Assembly: GCA_008711295.1 (NCBI GenBank)
Contig: VUYV01000518.1
Coordinates: 212,746-276,745 of the forward strand
Direction: 5' to 3'
DNA: 64,000 bases
Origin: Anarhynchus alexandrinus
Taxonomy: Eukaryota; Chordata; Aves; Charadriiformes; Charadriidae
Shown: positions 14,187-25,308 of the stretch, piece by piece
How positions within the stretch are numbered: the first letter of the stretch is position 1
Layout: every line of letters begins with the position of its first letter
Translations under genes and position numbers: made by a program
Notes under the pieces: generated by a model
Database searches by the model: none
What the model saw: only the letters and a program-made list of their open reading frames with translations
What the model was told of the DNA's origin: nothing

Positions 14187-15110
14187 TGTTAGGGCTGGTC
14201 CTATAGCTGGAAAGTTGTGCGTAAGTGAATCCATGATTGGCCTCGTGTCACAAGCAACCAAGACAGCTTCAGGAGGCCATGCTTTGAAGAGGGTTTCTCA
14301 ACACATTGCTTCTCTGATGGGTGCAGGCGGAAATGAGGGCTCTTATACTTTTGAAAGGCAGAAGACAGAAAATGTATGTTAAATTGGTTTATAGGTTAGG
14401 AAAATGGGGAAGAAATTACATACATTGGGTTAGGTGGTAAAAGTCACACTGAATAACATGAGGAGCTGGAAATAGTGGAAAGTAAATGTGTCTGTAAGAG
14501 ATGGGTAGGGATCCTCCTAGTGGAGGTTTAATAGTCCCCTCTCTGTCCTGTCCTCCAGAAAGGACAAACCAAAGGCAACACTCTTACAGTGAGGTAGACA
14601 TAAAGATGCAATTGGAGAAAAAGGTTATCACCTTTAAGACACATGTAAGATAGTCACAGTTTAACTACACTGGGGAAGAACAGCACCAGTCTTAGGATGG
14701 CTTCAGCTTCATTAGACCACCAGGATCTGTAGGTACTCACTGAGGTGGCAGGAACTCCTCACCCTCCACAAGTTCACTCCTTCTAGCTGAGTGTGAACAG
14801 TCATTGCTTAATTACACCTTCCTCCAACAGGCAGGAACCAACCAAATTAAAATGCATTGACAAGGTGCATGGTGAAGCTACCAGTCCCTGTGCATACCTG
14901 CCCTACAACCCAAAACTTTATCAGAATGAGGCCAGTTTCCACCTCATCTGTCCACTTTTCCTACAAGCCCCGGTTTCCACTTAGAGGAAGCTGGCTGCAC
15001 AGGCCAAATGAAACTCAGGTCCAAATCTGAAGGATGAGTTCCTCTAAGGAGACCACAACAAAACACACCAGATGCATTTGCCTGCAGGTCAGCAGGCACA
15101 GACCAGGAGA
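14187..15110 (-). mobile_element. Possible decayed LTR-like block
   Basis: This block is richer in G+C than its surroundings. It begins at TGTTAGGGCTGG, so the minus strand ends in CA. On the minus strand a TATA-like AGTATAAGAGCCC lies near 14335-14350, about 150 bp before that CA end. This order, TATA then a short transcribed part ending in CA, is what an LTR would show. I could not place the other end, a target duplication or a poly(A) signal, and I do not recognise the family. It could equally be unique GC-richer DNA or several nested old repeats. Confidence 0.22.
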
Positions 15111-15178
15111 AGATGCTTGAGGGACAGGAGGAAAATCACTGGGTTTTTGTTTGGGTTGTTTGGGGTTTTTTTGTGTTC

Positions 15179-15201
15179 TTTTTTTTTTTAAAAAAAAAAA
15201 A
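15179..15201. repeat. T11-A12 homopolymer palindrome
   Basis: A run of 11 T (15179-15189) is followed directly by 12 A (15190-15201), forming a perfect dA/dT inverted repeat. Similar smaller T/A junctions occur at 30444-30458, 30625-30646 and 57040-57054. Confidence 0.9.
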
Positions 15202-16882
15202 GGAAACTAGAGTATGAAAGCCAGAACTATTCAGCTTTTATGTTATTGACCCTTCCTTTCCAGATATTTATTACCTTTATAGTAGGCCTACAATATTACT
15301 GTACCTTTTTCCTTCTAAAGAAAGGGATTTGAAGAAGATGGTATCAGGTAGATCATGTGCAGGTTAGATTAGAAAACAAAATCTTCTTTTCAATGCACCT
15401 ACTATATTGTAGCTTTATTCTGCTCCTCTTGTCTAAGAATTTCAATTCTTGTATTGCAGGTCCAGTGCTGCTAGATATTTCACAATTAGCAGTGAATTTC
15501 CTTTAGAATTAAAATTTAAAATTTAAATATTTAATAATAATTTTATTTTTTGCTCTGTATTTTAACTGCAAAACAAAACATTTGTAGTGAAACAGACTGG
15601 TGTCCTTCTGTTTTGCGTCTGCTTTTCCGCCTGAAATATCTCAAGGTGTTTCAATGTCAAGTGTGATCTTTTGTAATGTGTGACCTTTCCCAGCCTAGCT
15701 TCATATCACTTTCCTTGTAGCTACTAAAACTACAATTTGTTTTTTTCTTAAGGCAAGTTTAAATCTAAATTTTGGCCCGAGAAGACAAGAGTGAAATCTG
15801 TTTTCTAAGGACATTGCTTAATTTCTCATTAGACAATCACTGATTAAGTTCCAGTGTCTGCTGATTTAAAGCTTGAAAATTAAAACCAGATTTTTTTCCC
15901 CAGACTAAATAGAATTATTGTTGACTGGATAATTAACTACGGCTATTGTATCTGAAACAGAAAAAGCTGCCTGCAGCTGCAGCTAAAAACATTTTCTTTA
16001 ACATAGATTGATTCCAGAGTTAATTGTCTTGGGTCCCAAACAAAACTAAATTAAGTCTGGGCCTGCAGTGTTTTTAAACATATGAAATACGTGGGGTTTT
16101 TTAAATTCTCAAGTAACCAGGGTCTGTATCAAATAACTCAACAGAGAAAGGTGCTGTCCTTCCTTGATCATGTGTCAGAGTGACCATTTCAAGTGACACA
16201 ATGACACAGAAGTCTATGGTTGCTGTTCAATGGCTTAGACAAAATAGTAATTATAAGAGCCTCTTTCTCCACCACAGGCACTTTTTATACATACTGTTTT
16301 AAGCCACGTGTGCTTCAGCAGTTGCAGATTCATCTAAGCTGATTCCATCTACCTTATCTCCAAACCCGAGGGAATATGGATTTGCATAGAAGGGTTGGAA
16401 CTATGGAGCTAAACTCTGCCATTAATGCAAGCACGTGCAGAAGTTACATGAGAAATTGCAAAATGAGGTTGTGGCCACATCACTGAAGAGCATACTTAGC
16501 ACCATTAAGGTAACGCAGAGCAGACGCATCTCAGCTGGGCACATGCGAACTACCTCACACCCAATTACATATGCGTTCAGGTAAATTTATTCTGTACCCA
16601 AATATCAGGAGATAGTCTCCATATCACTGTGCTGTGGCTTTCCAATCATTGTAGACTGTAGATGCTGCACTAGTCTCACTCTCACCAAAAATGTTACTCT
16701 GACAGCTGCCTTGTGAAGAAAGGAATTACCATTACGAATTGTAGCAAAGCTTAGAAAGACTGTCCTGGGGAAAAGGAGAGTATTTCAAAAAAGATCAGAG
16801 TCACTGTGGTTATATGCTACACCATTAAGTAAAAGAGGGCCATGAACTAATCTCTGGTTCCAACAACAACAGACACCAACTG
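15202..16882. other. Non-coding stretch with a motif-dense segment
   Basis: No gene was seen. The part from about 15780 to 16060 is dense in homeodomain-type cores (TAATTA/TTAATT, GATTAAG). It also has two overlapping CAGCTG E-boxes near 15975. Together these give it the texture of a conserved non-coding element, but conservation cannot be judged from one genome. Confidence 0.35.
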
Positions 16883-17063
16883 GCATACATCTACACTGCT
16901 TAGGGCTAGTTTCCTTTAAAGCAATTTATTTTGTAAAAGGCTAGTGGAAGCAGACCAAAACTGATCTGTGGAGTGGGCTAACACCTACACCTACAGACCA
17001 AATACGGGTTTTGTGTCAGAGTCTGCCCTTTGGACATCATCAGTTTATCAGTATAGATATACG
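16883..17063. mobile_element. Candidate short DNA-transposon remnant with terminal inverted repeats
   Basis: GCATACATCTACACTG at 16883-16898 and CAGTATAGATATACG at 17049-17063 are imperfect inverted repeats, with about 12 of 15 positions complementary. They bound a ~180-bp segment without coding capacity. The same end motif (TACATCTACACTG) bounds the larger candidate at 58830-59202, which makes chance pairing less likely. The motif resembles the GTCTACACTG-type termini of ancient non-autonomous DNA transposons in birds and reptiles, as I recall them. No target-site duplication is evident. A chance AT-rich match remains possible. Confidence 0.35.
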
Positions 17064-17849
17064 TCTACCACAGCAGGCCTGCCTGTGGACTTAAGTACAA
17101 AGAGGACAAAACTATAAAGCCTGACCAAATGTAAGCAAGAGATATGTGAGGAAAAGCCTAGCTTATCCAAAATTATGATGTTTGTGGACATGCAGTAAGA
17201 AACCATGTATACCATTTTATACTCCCTTCAGTTTTGCTCCTTACAAAGAGCATCACAAGGAGACCCACAATTCCCTGCCGTCCTTCCTTAGGGTGAGCTA
17301 GACCAGTTGAACCTACAAAATCATAACAAACATAATGACTAGAGTGAAGGGAGACAGAGAGACTTAATAAGTATTCATTTAGAGTCAACTTTCAGATATA
17401 GCCAAAATACTTTTCAAAGGAGGAGAGATTTTGGCTTTATTTTGCAGACAAAGAGATTACAAGTAGTGTAATGGTAGAAAAGACTTCAATAGAGACAAAT
17501 ATGTAGAAAGACTGTAAACTGGATGGAAGTAATCTTAAAATAAGTTGGCATAATATTTTATTAGCTAATTTTTAAATTAACTGTAATACCTACAAACTGC
17601 CATCCTAAGCTACTGTTGTAGGATATAGACATATAAAATTATAGTCCCTGTTTCAATATACTAATAATCTCTCAGCTGTTTTTAGTATAAACAATTTTAG
17701 ACATCCTTTTAAACAGAATTCAGATCACAAGGTTAAGACATCTGTGTTTAGACTGTTAACCTGCATACAGGTTTTTACCTGAGAGTTAAGTGTATAAATT
17801 CTCATTGTAACTAGTGGATGTCTGGTTTTTTTAACAGTTATCTAAAGCA
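17064..17849. other. AT-rich non-coding stretch
   Basis: No gene was recognised. A near-palindrome containing CCACAGCAGGCCTGCCTGTGG sits at about 17069-17089, next to the end of the inverted-repeat element. The remainder is ordinary AT-rich sequence. Confidence 0.5.
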
Positions 17850-18560
17850 CTGCTTCTAGCACCAGTGAAAAGCCATCCTATCTGGCCTCTAGCTGCTATT
17901 GCCTAAGGGTAGGAGTCTCCCTTGCTTCTGCTGTCATATTTGCCAGTCCAGTGTGGACGGCTAGGGTGTCTCAAGTGACATTAAGTTCTAACATCTAGTT
18001 CCATTCGAGATGCCTTCATGTACCTGAGATATCCCCCTGGTGAGAACTCTGAACCCATACCCTTGTAGAGTAACATCCAGAGGTCTGGAGACATACCGTA
18101 GGGCATCTCATAAGACAAGTCACCTATGTTTCAGCAAGTAAGTCCCACTTCTTAACTCCCTATGTGTGGGCAACTAAATCAAGCCTCTAGTCTATACAGT
18201 TGAGGGAGCTTGGACGCTTAATCTGAGTGCCCACTCACAAGCATCTCATGCTCTTTGAAGTGTCTTAAGGTATCCTCACTGCCCACAAAGTCTCCAGTAT
18301 GTCCCATGATATATCTGTAGCTCTAATGTGATGCCTCAGATTCTCTATGACGTCTCAGTTGACACTGGACACCTATGTTTAGTCAACAGAATTGAGCCCT
18401 GTAGAGCTATTAATCTCAGCCTAAAACAGACGTCTCGTGGCTGAACAGCTGAGACATTATCCAGGACACATTAATTGAGCTGGACGTGGTTGAGCTTCAG
18501 TTGCCAAGAAAAGAGTCACCTTCTACTACCTGCGATACCCAGTAGTACACATGACATATG
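17850..18560. repeat. Unclassified repeat-like block
   Basis: This ~700-bp block differs in texture from its flanks. It is richer in C and T and carries recurrent GTCTC/TCTCAG words. CACCTATGTTT appears at 18121-18131 and 18370-18380, in each case shortly after a CTCA...GACA context. These internal similarities suggest an ancient interspersed repeat, or two diverged copies of one unit about 250 bp apart. I cannot name the family, find its ends or see coding potential. Confidence 0.22.
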
Positions 18561-19124
18561 TATGGGACTGGCACATTTGACCTAGCTAAACATACAGATA
18601 TTTGCACATGGACAACTGTATATACGTGTCTCAAGCTGTAAACTCTATCCTGCTCTGTATAATTACTTAATATTGTTTCATATTTTGAATCACAATATTA
18701 ACTCATTTGAATTATAAGCAAATGTTTGTCTTGTTTTCTATTAAACAGGTGGAGAAATTTTAATATAATTAGAAAGGCTCCAGCTCTTGACTAAATTTTA
18801 AATCACTTTTTTGTAAGAGACTGGTTTTTTTTTTCTTGTACACATCTGCACTTTATGATTGCAATCAATTACAGTCTTTCTAAAGTCAGTTTTAAATCAA
18901 TATTGGATGGCTTTCAAAAGTCAGGCTCGCAATAGTACATGGTGTGAATGAGCAGGAATTCAAGTGAAACTATGCTGAAAAGATGTTGTGGTTTCGGCCG
19001 AATAGGCTACTGGGGATATGAGGCACCCCAGATGGGACCAACAGGTGCTCCCCCGTACCCCTCTTCAAAGGGAGAGGCAGAGGAGGGAAAAAGACACTTA
19101 TGAGTTTAGAAGGAACTAAACTAC

Positions 19125-19130
19125 TTTAAT
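19125..19130 (-). promoter_or_regulatory. Poly(A) signal of the solo LTR
   Basis: The minus strand reads ATTAAA (context CATTAAAGT), a common variant of the polyadenylation hexamer. It lies downstream of the LTR TATA box at a spacing typical for an R region of about 200 bp. Confidence 0.55.
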
Positions 19131-19367
19131 GAAATATTAATAATAAAATAGAAAGAAAATAATGAAATATATACAAAACCAGATCAAGCTCCCAGGATGA
19201 CAATCATGTCACTGGCTGGCACTGGGGCAGTCCCAGACTGGGCTCAGTGACGGACGGGAACTGGATTCCGGATCTGGATTCAGGATAGGGATCAAAGGCA
19301 GACAAACAGACAGTCTTCCTCAGACGTCGGCCATAGAAGAAAGAGAGCTGACCCTTTGATCCCTCAG

Positions 19368-19378
19368 CTTTTATACTG
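19368..19378 (-). promoter_or_regulatory. TATA box of the solo LTR
   Basis: The minus strand reads AGTATAAAAG, an excellent TATA box inside the LTR. Transcription would start about 25-30 bp further along the minus strand and run toward lower coordinates. Present activity cannot be judged. Confidence 0.6.
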
Positions 19379-19418
19379 AGCATGAGGCAGATGGGATGGA
19401 ATACCCTGTTGGTCAGTT

Positions 19419-19522
19419 TTGGGTCACCTGTCCTGTCCGCTCCTCCCCGCTGGAGGGTCAGAAGCAGAAAAGCGTAAAGGGGTCCCACCTGCGGGGAGGA
19501 GAGGACAGGACAGGTGACCCAA
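19419..19522. repeat. 32-bp inverted repeat (hairpin) at the LTR U3 end
   Basis: The left arm at 19419-19450 and the right arm at 19491-19522 are complementary at 31 of 32 positions, with the single mismatch at 19439/19502. The loop is 40 nt. Each arm contains GGGTCACCTGTCCTGTCC-like sequence and a CTCCCCGC run. The pairing extends a few bases outward (19415-19417 with 19524-19526) across one G-T wobble. It lies at the start of U3 in the LTR orientation. Confidence 0.95.
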
Positions 19523-22500
19523 GACTTCTTAAATATGTTTGTAAACCAGCAAAACTAATAAAAACAAAGTGGCAGTATTAATTCAGTCCTGACTTGTGGT
19601 ATTACGATATGCTGGTATCATGCATGTTGTATTGTGATAACAAATATGCTGGATAGTGTAATAAATCTTTATTGAGATTTCTGTCATTTCAAAAGTTATT
19701 TGCCTGTACAACTACATCACAGAGATTCAAAGGTTGTTTACCTTTCTATCATTTAGTGTGTAGGATCAAAGTCACATTCTAAAGCTTGAATTTGTTGTCT
19801 GAGAAAAAATAAAAAAAATAAAAAACCTCATATTTTTCACTTCAGTAGTTGCATAATATGTGAGCAATAAATAGAAGGGGAATTTCTGCAAGGAAATTTT
19901 TCCTATGGCTGGAAAGATACCAATATAAATAAATAAGTTTGCATGAGGTTCTTCTTACATTCTTCACAAAAAGCATTAATAATGTTCGTATATCTTTTCC
20001 ACACTAAATCTCCAAAGAGACACCAGTGAGGATGAGCATTTAGTACAAACCTCTGTGTGTATGAAATAATGCTAAAGAGCCTTAATAGGCATAGATACAC
20101 TTACAGAAAAACAGCATGGTTTTAGTAATACACATGATTAGTATGAATTTAGAGAAGTACATTTGATTTGCATGAGTGTTTCCCTACCACTCTCTTGTCT
20201 TTGAAGACTAAATAAACATAAAACTAAGATTAATTTTTTAGTCTGACATTCTGAAACCTGTGACAAAACTTTTTTCTACCTGTTCTTGCTATCAAAGCTG
20301 CTATAGAAATAAAAAACCCATGAATTTTCAACAACATACATGTAAATCAAGTTTCTGACAAATATTTTAATACGCATTGAAAGGAAACTTCTGAGTTTTC
20401 CTTTGCTGTTCATAGCAATCTTCTTTCAGAATGGGAGCTACAGGGTAAATTTTCTTCTTGCAAGACTGTGCAAGCAGTGCTTTCACTGTGTTTTAACGTG
20501 ATTTACTCTTGCTTCAGTGAACAGAACATTTATATAGTTCCAAAACATGATTATTAATAGGTTTGTTCCAAACATGCTGTAATATGATTAAGGTGATGCA
20601 TATGATACAACGTGATTCTACTGACAAGCTAAATTTGACTGAAGAGTCAGATACGGATAACAAATTTTCAGTGCTAACCTGAGTTCTGGCATTTAGGGAT
20701 TTTACCTAGGAATATTTTAATGATCTTCACTTCTTCAAGGAGATTATCGAAGTGCTTCAGTCAAATTCAGAAGCCTCATTTTTATAAACCCACGTTTCTT
20801 AGTCTTCTGTCAGATCCAGTAAAGATCTGATTATCATTTTGCTTAGACTTCCTTCCCTGGCATCAATATATTAGCAATATTTTAAACAGTAAGCTATAGA
20901 ATATAGGCCATTTTTTCATTTATAATAAGGCTACCTTACACCATCACTTTAATGTAAAGCAATTGTAAAGAGGAATATAAATTCACAGAACTCTAAATGC
21001 AAATGAGAAGCCAAAATAACGTGCTTAACATTTTCCAAGTTCTTGTCTGACCTTTTACTGATCATTCTCTATCTTTCGTTAGATTTCATTAGATCTCACA
21101 TCAGATGCAAAATGTTTTATTAATGACATATCTAGGTGCTGTTCTTGATTTGGGATATTCAAGTAATTTTTTATAGGTTGTCTGAATATTCAACAAAGCA
21201 CGCAGTGCACAAGAGCTTTGAATTCACAAGGAAGTTACTGAAATTCATATGCAGAGCATTACACTATTATTTCTAAAGCATTTGGAAAACCATTTCTTTT
21301 GCCATTCTGGTCCCATATAATTCTCACTATTTGATACTGTGTTAGCCCTTTTATCTATCTCTGAGTTTCCAAGGAAAGGATTGCTCACCATCCGGCATCC
21401 TCTCCCCATACCTGGGAGCAGAAAGGCAATGTTTGCAGTCTCTCATCTTCTGATTTTCCATCCCTAACCAACAACTACTTCTTGGTGCGAAAAAATAGTG
21501 CTTCTGGGGGAGGTGAAATGGAACAGGAATACCAGATGAGGAATGGCTAATGAATATGGCTCAGAAAGTGTCTTAGAAACAAAATAAATGTTCTAGGAGG
21601 CAGAAAAATGAGGCTCCCCATGGCTGTTTTTTGGTTTCTTTGATTTTTTTCTTTTAAATCTTCTTCTAGGAACGATCATTCTCTGCTTCTGATTTATGAC
21701 TGCCTGCTTTCATTGGAACATCTCTGTGGTAGAATTAGAATAGTGTGAAAGATTCTTGTAAATTAAAAACCTTGAGTTCAACATACTGATAAATACTGCA
21801 ATAAAGTTAATGTTTGTTCTATTTCTGGTTCTACTGTAGAAAAGTATAATTGTCTGTGTTGGCCTTAACATTTCTGTTTTTCATCATTCAGCTTATTTTG
21901 TTTACACCGAACAACAGAACTAATACAGATGCCAGAAAAGCAGCTTGAAAGTATTTGCATTTGAATAGATAATAGTTTGGTCTTTCAGCATCAAAAATTG
22001 AGGATTATAAAATAACCTGTCACCCAAATGGTTCTGCCAAATTACTGACCCTTAAAAACATTAATCACCTTGATATTTAAACAGGAAACTCTCAATATAG
22101 AGAGACATTTCACACTTCTCAGGGTGATTGTTTCAAGATTACATTAGCCCAATGCACTTTTTATTTGTTATGAGTATGAAAAATATGATGAAAACGATGT
22201 CCACTTCATTTCCAAATGAGCCTTCCTAATGTACCATATACCTCAAAAAGAAGAGAGAGTTAAAAGCGGTATGTGAAAGGCAGAAGTGTGAATGGGAGAA
22301 TAAGATCGCTCAGGTAAGATTTAATGATCCGAGTAGAAAAGGAGAGAATGAAAGGCATGATATGGAGGAAATGTCTAGAAGAAAACCTGATAAGAGCAAA
22401 GATGGTAGTGCCAACTCCAGCGCCAGTGAGAAATCTTCAGCTTAACATCTAATTAGAGTGAATCTAAACAGTACAATGAATGCTGTGCCACAAAGACATA

Positions 22501-22830
22501 CCTGAGCTGACAAATTAGTTTGTTTAATGGAAGTAATACGGTTGAGTTACCTTCATTCAGGCTAATAAATCTCATTACTCCATAGAAGTTATTTGTCCCA
22601 GTGGAAAACTACAAAAATGCAGTTAGCCATAAGACAGTGCAAACACTTCTGTCAAAACAAGGAGGGGAACAGGGCGAGAGAAAAAGCATGAGTGAATGAG
22701 GCAATCTAGAGGTCAAGGCAGGGATGAGTGATTTCTTTTGATAGAATTAACAAATTAAGTTGGTTTTGGAATTACAGTCTCAGTATTAACCAGTGCAGAG
22801 GACAAAAGGTATTTTAGTATTGTAGGCACA
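19523..22830. other. AT-rich non-coding stretch
   Basis: No gene or named repeat was recognised over about 3.3 kb. Open frames are short. The stretch lies between the solo LTR and the plus-strand CR1. Confidence 0.5.
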
Positions 22831-23145
22831 GTGGAGTGTGCCTTCTTACTCCAGCTACAGGAGGTATCACACTTGCAGGCTCTCATCCTGCTAGAGGACT
22901 TCAACCACCCTGACATCTGCTGGAAAAGTAGCACAGCGAGCTGTGGGCAATCCAGGAGACTCCTGGAATGCATTGAGGATAACTTCTTAAGCAAGGTAAT
23001 AGAGAGCCCTAACAGAGGGGATGTGATACTGGACCTGATGGTCACCAACACAAGCAGGCTCATCATTGACATTAAGATTGGAGGCAGCCTGCGTTGCGGT
23101 TATCATACATTGGTGGAGTTCACAGTCCTGAGAGATATGAGTTAG
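22831..23145 (+). pseudogene. CR1 ORF2 endonuclease domain, C-terminal remnant
   Basis: The frame reads LLEDFNHPDICW, then SRRLLECIEDNFLSKVIE, then DVILDLMVTN and HTLVEFTVLRDMS before a stop. This is the end of the apurinic-like endonuclease (exonuclease-endonuclease-phosphatase fold) that nicks target DNA in CR1-type LINEs. The conserved DFNHPD motif is present. In this copy GDFN is EDFN and the SDH-type motif (usually CSDHEMVEF) is GYHTLVEF, so catalytic residues are altered. The N-terminal part is absent. The fragment joins to the linker at 23146 onward through a stop codon (TAG at 23143-23145). Confidence 0.9.
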
Positions 23146-24902
23146 CCAAAAAGTAAAGTCAGGACCCTGAATTTTAGGAAAACAAACTCTCAGCTCTTCA
23201 AGGAGTTAGTCAATAGGACCCCCTGGGAAACTGCCCTCAGGGATAAGGGAGCAGAACAGAGCTGGCAGATCTTTAAGGACACTTTCGACAGAGCGCAAGG
23301 GCTCTCGATCCCCAGGTGTAAGAAATCAGGAAAGGAAGGCAGGAGACCAGCATGGCTGAGTCGAGACCTGCTGATCAAACCAAAGGGCAAGAAGGAAATG
23401 CACAGGCAGTGGTAGCAGGGACAGGTATCCTGGGAAGAGTATAGGGATGCTGCTCGGTTGTGTAGGGATGGGGTCAGGAAGGCCAGGACATGGATGAAAC
23501 TGAACTTGGCAAGGGATACAAAGAATAATAAGAAAGGCTTCTACAGGTATGTCAGCCAGAAAAAGAAAGTCAAAGAAAGCGTACCCCCCTGCTGATCAGG
23601 ACTGACAAATTGGTAGTAACAGATGAGAAGGCTGAGGTACTTAACGACTTTTTTGCCTCAGTCTTCACTGGCAACCTCTCTCCCCACACCTCGAGTGGAT
23701 GGACCACAAGGCAGGAACTGGGGGAGCAAAGTCCCTCCCACTGTAAGAAAAGATCAGGTTTGTGACCTCCTGAGGAACTTGAACATACAGAAGTCTATGG
23801 GACCTGATAAGATGCATCCCAGAGTCCTGAGGTAATTGGCTGATGTAGTTGCCACTCTCCATGATATTTTAAAAGTCATGGCAGTCAGGTGAAGACCCCG
23901 GTGACTAGAAAAAGGGAAACACTGCCCCCCATTTTAAAAAGGGTAGAAAGGAGTACCCTGGGAACTACAGCCCTGTCAGCCTCACCTCTGTGCCGGAGAA
24001 TACCATGGAGCAGATCCTCCTAGAAGCTATGCTTAGGCACACAGTGGACAGGGAGGTGGTTCGAGATAGCCAGCATGGCTTCACCAAGGGCAAGTCCTGC
24101 CTGACCAACCTTGTGGCCTTCTATGATAGAGTAACTACATCAGTGGACAAGGAAAGACCTATGGATGTCGTCTATCTGAAAATCTGTAAGGCCTTTGACA
24201 TGGTCCCCCACAATATCCTTCTCTCTAAATTGGAGAGATATGGATTTGCTGGGTGGACTGCTCAGCAGATGAGGAATTGGTTGGATGGCTGCATCCAGAG
24301 GGGGTCAACGGCTCAATGTCCCGATGGAGATCAGTGATGAGTTGTGTCCCTCAGGGGTCCATGTTGAGGCCAGTATTATTTAATATCTTCATCAATGACA
24401 TAGACAGTGGAATTGAGTGCATCCTCAGCAAGTTTGTGGACGACACCAAGCTGAGTGGTGACACGCCTGAGGGTCAGGATGTCATCCAGAGGGACCTGGA
24501 CAAGCTTGAGAAGGGGTCCATGTGAAACTCATGAGGTTCAACAAGGCTAAGTGCAGGGTCCTGCACCTGGGTTAGGGCAACTACCAGTATCAATACTGGC
24601 TGGGGACTGAAGGGATTGAAAGTATCCCTTCCGAGAAGGACTTGGGGTTACCGACGGATGAAAAGCTGGACATGAACCAACAATGTGTAGTTGCAGCCCA
24701 GAAGGCCAACTGTATCCTGGGCTGCATCAAAAGAAGTGTGGCCAGCAGATTGAGGGAGGTGATTCTCCCCCTCTACTCTGCTCTGGTGAGACCCCACCTG
24801 GAGTACTGCATCCAGCTTTGGAGTCCTCAGCACAGGAAAGACATGGACCTGTTTGAGCAGGTCCAGAGGAGGGCCACAAAGGCTGGAGCACCTCTCCTAT
24901 GA
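23146..24902 (+). pseudogene. CR1 ORF2 reverse transcriptase, broken
   Basis: Segments of the CR1 reverse transcriptase occur in order. SMGPDKMHPRVLR is near 23790-23832. [20 protein letters not shown] is near 24068-24127. [20 protein letters not shown] is near 24184-24243. [19 protein letters not shown] is near 24345-24401. The polymerase signature FVDDTKLSG is at 24433-24459, and [11 protein letters not shown] near 24778-24810. Both catalytic aspartates of the F-V-D-D box survive. The frame shifts between about 24298 and 24306, where the usual codons between QR and VNGSM are shortened. Stops interrupt at 23409, 23597, 23834, 24523 and 24573 among others. It encodes no functional product. 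Confidence 0.93.
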
Positions 24903-25308
24903 GAACAGGCTGAGACAGTTGGTGTTGTTCAGCCTGGAGAAAAAGTGGTTCCAGGGAGACCTTATTGCAGCCTTGCAGTACTTAAAGGGGGCCTAGAGGA
25001 AAGACAGGGAGGGACTCTATCAGGGAGTGTAGCTATAGGACAAGGGGTAATGGTTTTAAAGTGAAGGTAGATTTAGATTATATATAAGGAAGAAATTCTT
25101 TACTCTGGGGGTGGTGAGACACTGGAACAAGTTGCGCAGAGATGTTGTGGATGTCCCCTCTCTGGAAACATTCAAAGCCAGGCTGGACATGGGTCTGAGC
25201 AACCTGGTCTAGTGGGAGGTGTCCCTGCTTATTGCAGGGGTATTGGACTAGGCAACTGTTAAAGGTCCCTTCCAAGCCAAACTATTCTATGCTTTTATTC
25301 TACGATCC

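Larger units (their letters stand above)
18984..19522 (-). mobile_element. Solo LTR of an endogenous retrovirus (about 540 bp)
   Basis: On the minus strand the segment has standard LTR anatomy. A U3-like part is followed by a TATA box (AGTATAAAAGCTGAGGG, around 19363-19379). About 240 bp further downstream is an ATTAAA poly(A) signal (19125-19130). A U5-like part then ends in CCACAACA at 18984 (plus strand TGTTGTGG). The block is GC-richer than its surroundings. No gag, pol or env similarity adjoins it, so it is a solo LTR, normally left by recombination between two LTRs of a provirus. No flanking target-site duplication is convincing, so the outer limits are approximate. The retroviral class was not determined. 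Confidence 0.8.
22831..25308 (+). mobile_element. CR1 LINE, about 2.5 kb, 5'-truncated
   Basis: This is the longest CR1 copy in the window. It begins within the C-terminal part of the endonuclease domain (DFNHPDICW near 22900). It continues through the linker and reverse transcriptase to the 3' region, which has AGGTGTCCCTGC and AAAGGTCCCTTCCAAG. It ends in a degenerate ATTCTATG-type tail at 25283-25308. The full element is about 4.5 kb, so ORF1 and most of the endonuclease are missing. Many stops and at least one frameshift show it is dead. The sharp 5' start near 22831-22865 fits truncation at insertion. Confidence 0.97.

Noticed and set aside
19396..19581. Plus-strand open frame with repeated RTGDP-like words
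   Set aside because: The repetition arises from the inverted repeat of the LTR at 19419-19522, not from a protein repeat.
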